Shown here: piece by piece, positions 20,163 to 27,422 of the stretch
How the letters are laid out: each line of letters starts with the position of its first letter
Numbering within the stretch: the stretch's first letter is position 1
Origin: Nannocystis exedens
GTDB taxonomy: Bacteria; Myxococcota_A; Polyangia; Polyangiales; Polyangiaceae
NCBI GenBank assembly: GCA_945861885.1
Contig: CAMAVR010000024.1
Span: forward strand, 1-48,614
Direction of reading: 5' to 3'
DNA: 48,614 nucleotides
Made by a program: the position numbers and the translations under genes
Notes under the pieces: generated by a model
Told to the model about the DNA's origin: nothing
The model's database searches: none
What the model saw: the letters and a program-made list of their open reading frames with translations, nothing else

Positions 20163-20205
20163 GCATCTTAAACGGCACTTGCGCCGACCGTCTAAAGTCC
20201 TATCT

Positions 20206-21075
20206 ATGACCACCATGTCGCACCCCGAAATTTCGCTCGCATTTTCACCCGATAGCGACGATGCGTTCATGTTTTGGCCGCTTCTAAACGGCAAAATCGA
20301 AAGCGGGGGCATTCGGTTTTCCCATCGTCGCGCCGATACGGCGGCGCTCAATCGCGACGCCGAAGTGCGAGGCGCCGACGTGATCGCGCTGTCAATCGCG
20401 CACTATCCCGCGGTGTCAGAGCAGTACATGCTCCTCCCGCACGGAGCTTCGGTCGGCCGTGGGTATGGGCCGGTCGTCGTCGCGCGCGAGGCGGTCGAGC
20501 TGGCGTCGCTTCGCGGCAAAGTGATCGCGATACCGGGCAAACAAACGACGGCGTTCGCGGTGCTTCGACTTCTTTTGAGCGACTTTATTCCGCGCGAAGT
20601 TTCGATCTCGCCCTACTCGCGGATGTTCGATGCCGTGCGCACCGGCGAGGTCGATGCCGCGCTCGTGATTCACGAAGGTCGACTGACCTACGAACGTGAG
20701 GGGATGAAAAAAGTTGTCGATATCGGAGCGAAGTGGAGTGAGCTGACAGGTGGGCTTCCGCTCCCGCTCGGGGGGAATGCGATCGCCCGCGATCTCGGTG
20801 CTGAGATGATCGCGCGCGTGTCAGATCTCTGCCGTAAGTCGATCGCGTGGGGGCTCGCGCATCGCGATGAAGTGATCGACGCGCTTTTAAGCGCTGAAAC
20901 ACGCGGCGATTTGCCGCTCGATCGCGCAACGCTCGATCGCTATCTCGCGATGTACGCGAACGCCGATACGCTTGAAATGGCCGACGATTCGAAGCGTGCG
21001 GTGACAGAGCTCTTCACGCGCATGCGAGCTTGCGGCGCGCTGAAAAGAGAGGTTGTCATCACTTACGCGCCTTGA
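20206..21075 (+). CDS. mqnD: Menaquinone biosynthesis protein MqnD-like (1,4-dihydroxy-6-naphthoate synthase)
   Basis: 289 aa from the ATG at 20206. It has a periplasmic-binding-protein-like fold, as in MqnA/MqnD of the futalosine menaquinone pathway. The N-terminus ISLAFSPDSDDAFMFWPLL matches the family, and the conserved KTTAFAVLRLLL-type motif is seen (KQTTAFAVLRLLL). MqnD cleaves cyclic de-hypoxanthine futalosine. No other mqn gene is in the window. MqnA is the alternative, but the SPDSDDAFMF motif favours MqnD. Confidence 0.87.
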   Translation: MTTMSHPEISLAFSPDSDDAFMFWPLLNGKIESGGIRFSHRRADTAALNRDAEVRGADVIALSIAHYPAVSEQYMLLPHGASVGRGYGPVVVAREAVELASLRGKVIAIPGKQTTAFAVLRLLLSDFIPREVSISPYSRMFDAVRTGEVDAALVIHEGRLTYEREGMKKVVDIGAKWSELTGGLPLPLGGNAIARDLGAEMIARVSDLCRKSIAWGLAHRDEVIDALLSAETRGDLPLDRATLDRYLAMYANADTLEMADDSKRAVTELFTRMRACGALKREVVITYAP

Positions 21076-21350
21076 CGCGCGCGCTGCGATGAGCGAAGAA
21101 GCGCGCGCCGCTCGCGTAGTCGCGATTTCAAAAGCGGCACAACCGCCGTGCGTCGAAACTTTTCACTCTACTGAATGCGCGCGCAAAAAGCATCGCTTTT
21201 GTTTGTACTTAACAGCGCGATGAATAGATTCGATCACAGAGACGCGTCGTGTCGGATCGCTGCAGCATCTGGACGTCGCGCCGCTCGGGCGAGGCATTAA
21301 CGAGCGCTTCGCGCCGCCGACTCCAACATCATCGTTACGAGGTGCAGCCC
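21076..21350. other. Intergenic region before the secreted protease
   Basis: Contains a weak hairpin (AAAAGC-ATC-GCTTTT, 21186-21200) followed by GTTTGT that could end the mqnD transcript, and a GAGGTG ribosome-binding site before the ATG at 21351. No gene or RNA is seen. Confidence 0.4.
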
Positions 21351-22949
21351 ATGCGAGCAAAACTTAAGCAGTTGGTGATGGCGGGAGGGCTTGTCGTAAC
21401 TCCAGCCTTGGGCGTTTCATTTGCTTTAGGGGGAACGGGGTGCGGCAACGGATTCGGGCTCGCCGTGAATGACGGCGATCAAAACGGCGGGGCGCCAGAA
21501 AATGCGGGGCCCGTTAGCGAGGCAATCCAAGGCGGCAAGATCGATACGAAGCATCCGTATGCGGTCGGGCTGACGATGATTGACGGCGACATGATGGGAA
21601 CGTGCTCCGGTGCCTTGATCGCGCCGAACCTTGTGATTACGGCGCGGCACTGCGTATCACAGAGCCCCGAGCGAGTCACGTGCGGCGACGCGAAATTCGG
21701 CGCGTTGCGAATTCCTGAAGACAAAGTCGTCGTGACAACCGACACGTACATGGACACGGCGCAGAACACGTTTATCAGCAAAAGAATCATCCTTCCCGAG
21801 GATGCGCGTCTTTGCGGCAACGACATCGCGCTCATCATTTTGGCCACGTCGGTACCAAGCACGCTAGCAACGCCGATTACACCGGCGATTGAGCGCCGCG
21901 TGACGAATCGCGAGGCCTATGATTTCAAGTTCACCGCCATCGGGTACGGTGTCACGAGTCCGATTGGGAATGATGCCCGAACGAGGCGCATTCGCAACGC
22001 CATCAATATGTACTGCGTGCCTGGCGACACCGACGCGGAACGCAACTGTGATCAGATTCCCGGTGCAGCCGGACACGTGAAGGAGGCAGAGTTCGTCGCG
22101 GAGGACGGGACATGTCAGGGCGACTCCGGCTCCAGCGCGTACGAGGAGCGGTCGTTCCAGGCGGGCGCGCCGGTCACGATGGGCGTGCTTTCGCGCGGCG
22201 GCGTCGATACGTCGGTATGGCCACCGCGTTGCGTCGGATCGATCTACACGCGCACCGATATGTGGCGCGATCTGATCATCAAGGCGGCGAAAGAGGCTGC
22301 CGAGCTCGGTGGGTACGCTGCGCCGGCATGGGTTGCGACGACGCTTGAGCCGGCACCGATTCCCGGAACGCTTCCAGTCTCAACGCCAACGCCGACGCCG
22401 CCCCCCGCACCGGCAACGCCTCCAGAGTCTGATCCGGCGACGCCGCCAGCTCCTCAGCCGCCGCCGGGCTCAACGACCCCGACGCCGCCCGCACCGGTTG
22501 CGACCGATCCAGGCACGCCTGCCCCAGGCACCGGTTCGGCTGCAGCACCAACGGCGCCAACAAGTTCGAAAAAGCGGTTGAACGCTCGCTGCTCGGCATC
22601 GCGTCAGTGCGAAAGCCAGGTCTGCGCGCATCTCGGGAGAAACCCGTCCGTCTGTTCGGCGAGATGCTCGTCGGTGCTGGCGTGCCCGAACGGCTACTCA
22701 TGCCGCAGCAAGTTCTGCTTCGCCGACAACGGCAACTTGAGGCCGGCGAATGCGAGCACCGCATCGAACACGGCAGCACTAGAGTCGGCGGCTGATGAAG
22801 TGCCCGGCGCCGCTAACGAAACGCAAGCTTCGGCTGCCGGTTGTTCGGTGAGCCCCATCGGTCAGCGCGGTGCGAGCAGCGTGTGGGGGTCGTTAGGGCT
22901 CGCGCTCGGTGTGGTCGCCTTCTCAAAGAGGCGTGCGCGACGAGCGTAA
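21351..22949 (+). CDS. Secreted trypsin-like serine protease with MYXO-CTERM-type tail
   Basis: 532 aa. The N-terminal signal ends at a possible lipobox (ALGGTGC, C31). An S1 peptidase domain starts near EAIQGGKIDTKHPYAVG, with the triad H100 (VITARHC), D158 (CGNDIALI) and S259 (TCQGDSGS). A Pro/Thr-rich linker (about 345-415) leads to a Cys-rich module with eight cysteines (about 425-475). The C-terminus has a cysteine (AAGCSVS), a hydrophobic helix (VWGSLGLALGVVAF) and an Arg-rich end, the tripartite pattern of MYXO-CTERM sorting signals. The frame is open upstream to 21249, but the RBS and signal peptide fix the start at 21351. The protease is likely surface-exposed. Confidence 0.92.
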   Translation: MRAKLKQLVMAGGLVVTPALGVSFALGGTGCGNGFGLAVNDGDQNGGAPENAGPVSEAIQGGKIDTKHPYAVGLTMIDGDMMGTCSGALIAPNLVITARHCVSQSPERVTCGDAKFGALRIPEDKVVVTTDTYMDTAQNTFISKRIILPEDARLCGNDIALIILATSVPSTLATPITPAIERRVTNREAYDFKFTAIGYGVTSPIGNDARTRRIRNAINMYCVPGDTDAERNCDQIPGAAGHVKEAEFVAEDGTCQGDSGSSAYEERSFQAGAPVTMGVLSRGGVDTSVWPPRCVGSIYTRTDMWRDLIIKAAKEAAELGGYAAPAWVATTLEPAPIPGTLPVSTPTPTPPPAPATPPESDPATPPAPQPPPGSTTPTPPAPVATDPGTPAPGTGSAAAPTAPTSSKKRLNARCSASRQCESQVCAHLGRNPSVCSARCSSVLACPNGYSCRSKFCFADNGNLRPANASTASNTAALESAADEVPGAANETQASAAGCSVSPIGQRGASSVWGSLGLALGVVAFSKRRARRA

Positions 22950-22970
22950 CAAGCGTAAGCAGTAGGTAGC

Positions 22971-23810
22971 TTGCAACGGTATCGATTCGCCCTCTTCGTT
23001 CTTCTCTCGCTAGCGGCGTGCTCACGGTCAAAGTTAGCTGCGCCGCTAGCGTCTCATCGGGTTGTTTCTCTCTCCCCCTCCACTACTGAAACGCTCTTCG
23101 CGATCGACGCCGGTGCCACGCTGGTCGGCCGGTCGCGCTATTGCGACTTCCCCCCAGAGGCGAAAAGGCGCCCGGTTGTAGGTGGCTTCGTCGACCCAAA
23201 TTTCGAGGCGATTTTGGCGTTGCAGCCCGATCTAGTCGTCGGCGCGCGCGGGCCCGGCGGGCAGCGATTGGCCGAAAAACTAGCCCAGCGCAATGTTCGG
23301 ACGCTGTTTCCAAAGACAGAGTCGATTCGCGAGATCGAAGAGATGATCGTCGCGGTAGGGCGTGAAGTAGGGCAAACGGCCGAGGCCGAGCGCGTAGTAG
23401 CGAATATGGAGAAGAGGCTAGCGGCGGTGCGGGGGTCGGCAAAGACAAGCGGCCGCCCAAGAGTGCTGATCGTGTTTGGTCTAGAGCCGATCGTAGTAGC
23501 CGGAGCCGGGAGCTTCGCCGACGACGTGCTTCAAGCCGCCGGCGGCGAGAACGTTATGGCCGAAACCGGCATCCCCTACCCGACGATCGGCATAGAGCAA
23601 GTGCTAGCAAAGCGCCCCGATATCATCGTAGACGCAAGAATGGGAACGGAAGCAAGTTCGGTCATTACAGCCGATCGAGCGGGATGGCGAGAAGTCCCAG
23701 CAGTGCAAAATGGGCGAGTCGTAGCAACAAGAGACGAGCGAATGCTACGCCCAGGGCCAAGAGTAGTAGAGGCAATAGAAGAGCTAGCAAAGCAGCTAAA
23801 AGCGCAATGA
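22971..23810 (+). CDS. btuF: Cobalamin/iron-siderophore-type ABC substrate-binding lipoprotein (BtuF-like)
   Basis: 279 aa, TTG start. The lipobox is SLAAC (C17). It is a class III solute-binding protein with RVVSLSPSTTETLFAI and a central helix, and C-terminal GWREVPAVQNGRVVA. The SLSPSTTE motif and the FVDPNFEAILALQPDLV block favour vitamin B12 binding (BtuF). It is an orphan: no permease or ATPase is adjacent and no B12 riboswitch fits in the 21-bp gap upstream. The last third uses many A-ending codons (AGA, GTA, CTA) unlike its neighbours. Confidence 0.82.
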   Translation: MQRYRFALFVLLSLAACSRSKLAAPLASHRVVSLSPSTTETLFAIDAGATLVGRSRYCDFPPEAKRRPVVGGFVDPNFEAILALQPDLVVGARGPGGQRLAEKLAQRNVRTLFPKTESIREIEEMIVAVGREVGQTAEAERVVANMEKRLAAVRGSAKTSGRPRVLIVFGLEPIVVAGAGSFADDVLQAAGGENVMAETGIPYPTIGIEQVLAKRPDIIVDARMGTEASSVITADRAGWREVPAVQNGRVVATRDERMLRPGPRVVEAIEELAKQLKAQ

Positions 23811-23915
23811 TATACGAGGTTTCATAAATCAGGATCTCACAGCGTCCCGAGCGCAAAGCGCACCGAGGCAGTGCGGTGGCGCCTGCCATGTGCTAGAGAG
23901 CCCGACGCAGTTTTT

Positions 23916-24002
23916 GGAGAGATGACCGAGTGGTCGAAGGTGCATGATTGGAAATCATGTGTGCGGGTAACCGTACCGAGGGTTCGAATCCCTCTCTCTC
24001 CG
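23916..24002 (+). tRNA. tRNA-Ser(GGA)
   Basis: 87 nt. The acceptor stem GGAGAGA pairs with TCTCTCC, with discriminator G at 24002. The anticodon stem CATGA/TCATG encloses the loop TTGGAAA with anticodon GGA. It has the long variable arm of class II tRNAs (GTGCGGGTAACCGTAC) and the T-loop GGTTCGAATCC. CCA is not encoded: the next bases are CAA. Confidence 0.96.
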
Positions 24003-24003
24003 C

Positions 24004-24128
24004 AAAAACGGGCGGCTTCCGGGCGATACCTTCGCGATATCGAATCCGGGCGCCCTCGACGTACAAGCGTACGTGTCGGGCGCCCGAATACGATATCACT
24101 CGGTCTCGTCCGAAATCCGCCCGTTTTT
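24004..24128. repeat. 125-bp imperfect palindrome directly after tRNA-Ser
   Basis: The outer arms AAAAACGGGCGG (24004-24015) and CCGCCCGTTTTT (24117-24128) are perfect complements. The inner arms of about 29 nt (24036-24064 and 24069-24097), sharing GATATCG and the CGGGCGCCC core, pair with only a few mismatches around an AAGC loop. The intermediate 20 nt also match in part. It lies between tRNA-Ser and the convergent outer-membrane gene. A-tract and T-tract ends would allow bidirectional termination, but the length is more like a foldback element. Confidence 0.85.
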
Positions 24129-24134
24129 CGGCGA

Positions 24135-25157
24135 CTACCTTCCGGCGTTTGCTGGTTGGCCGCCGTCGTAGAAATAGCGGATTGATAGCGACAGTATTGT
24201 CATTGGCGCTTTTGCTACGATGTCGCGCCTGGCGCCTACTTCGATCCCCCAAACGCGGTCGACATAGCCTAGGCCGGCCGATAGCGAATGTATCTTGCCG
24301 CCGTCGTCGTAGCGGTAGCCGGCGCGTAGCGGAAAGTGACCTCCGAGGAACACTTCGCCTCCGGCCATCAAGAGCGCCTTAGGCTTCCCCCACGTGGCAA
24401 AATCGGCGAGCACGTTGGCTTCGAGATTGACTTGGCTGCTTGTAAATCCGATCCCCCCGCCCGCGCTCATCGGTAACATTCCGAGTTTGCTGTTCGTCAA
24501 ATTATGGCCAACTCCTGCGATGCGCAGCGACGGCGTGGGCGAGATAGTCATCCCTGCGTCGAAGGTGAATCGTGTCAAGATCGGGCGACCTGGGAGGCCG
24601 TCGGCTGCGAGGCTTGGACCAAACGGCCCGGTTCCGGTTGACTGCTCAAGCCACACAAAACGCCCCGCCGCGCCGATCGCAACCATGTCGCCTAGGGCAA
24701 ACGCTAGCCCGGCTCGCCCGTCGATCCATCGTCGTTTTACGCCGTCGGGGTCGAGCAAATTCCATGCGCCGCCGATCCCTCCCGCCATGCGCGACGACAT
24801 CGAATCGACAATGGCGCCGGAGTAGCTTTGCCGTCGCGCTTCAGGCGAATAGCCGGCAGATGCTTCCGCGTGATAGACGCGCGCAATGGCCATATTTGCT
24901 GGATTGCTGAAGAGCGCCGTTGTCGATATGCCGAGCGCTGCTTCAGCGCCGCTCATCGCAACCGAACGCGCATTTTGAATTGCGCCGAGCGCGTAGCCCT
25001 GTTCGAGCGACGTTATTGACGGGCTTGCGAGCGCAGTCGTGGCGAACGTTTCGAGTCCGAAGATGACTCCAAACAGCAAGCCAATGGGGCGACTCGAGCG
25101 AGCGTGGATCAGGGGCGACTGTGCCCCAAAATGCTGAAACATCTCACGAAATCGCAA
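24135..25157 (-). CDS. Probable outer-membrane beta-barrel protein
   Basis: 340 aa. It has a signal peptide (IGLLFGVIFGLETFATTALA, cleavage near ALA-SPS), then repeated amphipathic strands rich in Gly and aromatics. The motif NARSVAMSGAEAALG ... LFSNPANMA is typical of the N-terminus of PorV/FadL-like barrel proteins. The C-terminus ILSLSIRYFYDGG resembles a final barrel strand followed by a short tail. The exact family is not assigned. The ATG at 25157 is used; an in-frame ATG at 25142 is possible. Confidence 0.72.
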   Translation of the reverse strand: MRFREMFQHFGAQSPLIHARSSRPIGLLFGVIFGLETFATTALASPSITSLEQGYALGAIQNARSVAMSGAEAALGISTTALFSNPANMAIARVYHAEASAGYSPEARRQSYSGAIVDSMSSRMAGGIGGAWNLLDPDGVKRRWIDGRAGLAFALGDMVAIGAAGRFVWLEQSTGTGPFGPSLAADGLPGRPILTRFTFDAGMTISPTPSLRIAGVGHNLTNSKLGMLPMSAGGGIGFTSSQVNLEANVLADFATWGKPKALLMAGGEVFLGGHFPLRAGYRYDDGGKIHSLSAGLGYVDRVWGIEVGARRDIVAKAPMTILSLSIRYFYDGGQPANAGR

Positions 25158-25803
25158 AGTTCGGGGACCGTATCAGTGAGTGCGACAAGTCGCCTAATTT
25201 TTGACTTGCCAATTCTAGAAAGTCTCTCGGCCTGTGGAAAACGGCTGCGCAATTTCTATTGACATTAGTTCGCTCCGAAAACGAAAGCGTAGCATCACCA
25301 GACGCCCCGCGTTACCGGCTTGGAACACGTCCGTCACCGACACGCCACACTGCACTGCAGAAGGCGGCGCGCAACAAAAAAAGAGAGCCTTAGAAAATGG
25401 TGAACAGATTCAGCAACGATGTCACCGATTTGTCGCGTTTTCGTAAAACAGCGTGGACGTGGGCAAACAGGCGGTGGTACCACCTCAATCGTCCTTGTTG
25501 ACGAACGCTCTGCTTCATCGACATCGGGCACGGCGCGGCTTGAAATTCTAGTTGTGGAGTGGTTCGTAACTGTTGTGTCGTTGGGGGAGAGCAACTGAGC
25601 GGGGAATTTTAAGCGTGTTTGTACATGACGCAGCGTTACACGCTTGTTTTCCACATGCTGTGGATAACCTGTGGTGCAAATAAGCTTTTTTGTGTGAGGG
25701 ACGGAGGCATCGTTCTTCGATTGTGCGGCGCGGTGGGGGCCTGGTAACCAATCGCGACGGGTGGGAAGCTATTCTTTCGGGTACAGGAGTCATTCAAAAG
25801 TCT
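25158..25803. other. Candidate replication origin (oriC) upstream of dnaA
   Basis: 646 bp without a convincing gene. It holds a consensus DnaA box TGTGGATAA (25659-25667) and two one-mismatch boxes TTTTCCACA (25647-25655) and TGTGGAAAA (25233-25241), with weaker TGTGGTGCA-like sites. AT-richer patches lie near 25199-25262 and 25605-25690. Position directly upstream of dnaA and a parS site 19 kb away support an origin role. No 13-mer array was recognised. Confidence 0.7.
25647..25667. promoter_or_regulatory. Paired DnaA boxes
   Basis: TTTTCCACA (25647-25655) and TGTGGATAA (25659-25667) face each other with 3 bp between. This lies about 137 bp upstream of the dnaA start, suitable for both origin function and dnaA autoregulation. 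Confidence 0.75.
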
Positions 25804-27306
25804 ATGCAACCGGAACCGGTAACCGAATTGGAAAGCGAGTCGGCAAACGAGAGCGGTCCGGCTGAGCCGATGACCCAAGCGCTCTGGCGCGCGGCAATCG
25901 TGGCGACGCGCACGAAGTCACCGGCGAGTTTTGATCAATGGTTTTCAGGAGTTCAGTTCGATAGCCTCACCGATGGAGTCCTCTGCCTACGCGCCCGAAA
26001 CGAGTTTGTTCGCGAGTGGGTAAGCGACCACTTCATCCCAGCAATTGCAGATAACATCCGCGAGCAGACCGGCTGGAGCGTCCAGCTTGCCTGGTCGATC
26101 GATAGCGGTCTTTCAAATCCTGTAACGGCGGCGCCGGTTGAGCTTCCGGTAAAGCCTCGACCATTGGCTCTGCACCCGAACACGCGGGGGGAACACTTGA
26201 GCTTGATTCGCGAATCCGCGTCGCCCGAAGCAGGCGGCGTGTCACCCGTCGTGTCGGCCGCATCAAGCGGCGCGCCGCTCGACAGCCTAAATTCGAAGTA
26301 CACGTTCGGAAACTTCGTTTTCGGCCCGTCGAACCAGTTGGCCCATGCCGCGGCCATCGCGGCCGCAGGCGGGGCTGGTAGGCGCCACAATCCGCTCTTT
26401 ATTTGCGGGGGGACGGGGCTAGGCAAGACGCATCTCGTGCACGCCGTCGCCCATCGCGTTCATGAAGAGCGTCCCGACGCGCGAATTATTTATGTGTCGG
26501 CCGAAAAGTTCGTCAACGAGTTCGTGCAAGCGCTTCAAGACCAGAAGATGCACGAGTTTCGCGCGCGATACCGCGAACGATGCGATCTCCTTCTTGTCGA
26601 CGACATCCAGTTTTTGGCGTCAAAGACGCAGACTCAGGAAGAGTTTTTTCACGCGTTCAATGCGCTTCATCAGGCCGGTAAGCAGATTATCGTGACAAGC
26701 GATAAATATCCGCAGCAGCTCGAGCGGATGGAGGAGCGGCTTGTTTCGCGGTTCACGTGGGGGCTCGTTGCCGACATTCAAGTCCCCGAGCTCGAAACGC
26801 GTGTCGCCATTGTTCGAAAAAAGGCGCAAATAGAGCGGCTCGATATAGGCGACGACGTCGTTCTCTACATCGCGCAGACGGTAAGAAGTAACGTACGCGA
26901 GCTCGAGGGAACGCTAATTCGCCTTGCCGCCAAGTCGTCGCTCCTTTCGCGCCCTGTCGACATCGACTTCGCGCGGCTCGAAATTGCTGCCACCGCGACA
27001 TCGCGCGTAAGCGATGCGAGCGTCGAAGACATCCAGCGGATCGTCTGCCACCACTTCAAACTGCGAAGCGGCGACTTGCTGGGAAAAGATCGGCACAAGA
27101 GCATCGCGTTCGCGCGGCACGTGGCGATGTACCTCTGCAAACAGCGCCTAAAGTGCAGCTTTCCGGAGCTCGGGCGCGCTTTCGGCAACCGTGACCACAC
27201 GACGGTCATGAGCGCGGTTCGAAAAGTCGAGACACTGCGTGACGCCGATCCTGAGGTAAGAGCGCACATCGAGGCGCTCGAGCGGAAGCTAGGTACCGAC
27301 GAGTAG
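25804..27306 (+). CDS. dnaA: Chromosomal replication initiator DnaA
   Basis: 500 aa from the ATG at 25804. The frame is open to 25690 but lacks family similarity there; the AGGAG is 15 bp upstream of this ATG, so the start is not certain. Domain I is ALWRAAIVATRTKSPASFDQWF. The AAA+ domain starts at YTFGNFVFGPSN, with Walker A GGTGLGKTHL (about 201) and Walker B LLLVDDIQFL (about 260). The C-terminal DNA-binding signature is FPELGRAFGNRDHTTV. It initiates replication at oriC. dnaN does not follow; instead a kinase gene does. Confidence 0.97.
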   Translation: MQPEPVTELESESANESGPAEPMTQALWRAAIVATRTKSPASFDQWFSGVQFDSLTDGVLCLRARNEFVREWVSDHFIPAIADNIREQTGWSVQLAWSIDSGLSNPVTAAPVELPVKPRPLALHPNTRGEHLSLIRESASPEAGGVSPVVSAASSGAPLDSLNSKYTFGNFVFGPSNQLAHAAAIAAAGGAGRRHNPLFICGGTGLGKTHLVHAVAHRVHEERPDARIIYVSAEKFVNEFVQALQDQKMHEFRARYRERCDLLLVDDIQFLASKTQTQEEFFHAFNALHQAGKQIIVTSDKYPQQLERMEERLVSRFTWGLVADIQVPELETRVAIVRKKAQIERLDIGDDVVLYIAQTVRSNVRELEGTLIRLAAKSSLLSRPVDIDFARLEIAATATSRVSDASVEDIQRIVCHHFKLRSGDLLGKDRHKSIAFARHVAMYLCKQRLKCSFPELGRAFGNRDHTTVMSAVRKVETLRDADPEVRAHIEALERKLGTDE

Positions 27307-27376
27307 GGGGTTTGCCTCTGGGTCAGACGCGACCCGTCTAAATTGGCTAGCGGTTTGAGCCGTTATGTGCGGTGAT

Positions 27377-27393
27377 CTCGTGATCGTCACGAG
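27377..27393 (+). terminator. Hairpin between dnaA and the kinase gene
   Basis: Perfect stem CTCGTGA / TCACGAG with loop TCG, followed by TCTGTTT, 71 bp after the dnaA stop. It is a plausible dnaA terminator, or a leader hairpin for the kinase gene that starts 29 bp later. Confidence 0.4.
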
Positions 27394-27422
27394 TCTGTTT
27401 CCAGCACTCGGAGCGCCGCAAT

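Noticed and set aside
21181..21200. Strong terminator after mqnD
   Set aside because: Only a 6-bp A/T-rich stem; noted as weak in the intergenic entry rather than called as a terminator.
22950..22970. Cobalamin riboswitch before btuF
   Set aside because: Only 21 bp separate the genes, too short for the element, and no B12-box was seen.
23665..23889. Leucine-rich minus-strand frame suggesting a small membrane protein
   Set aside because: It is antisense to the btuF 3' end; its hydrophobicity results from the codon shift there, and btuF is supported.
25259..25295. Sigma-70 promoter with TTGACA at 25259
   Set aside because: No acceptable -10 element at 16-18 bp spacing.
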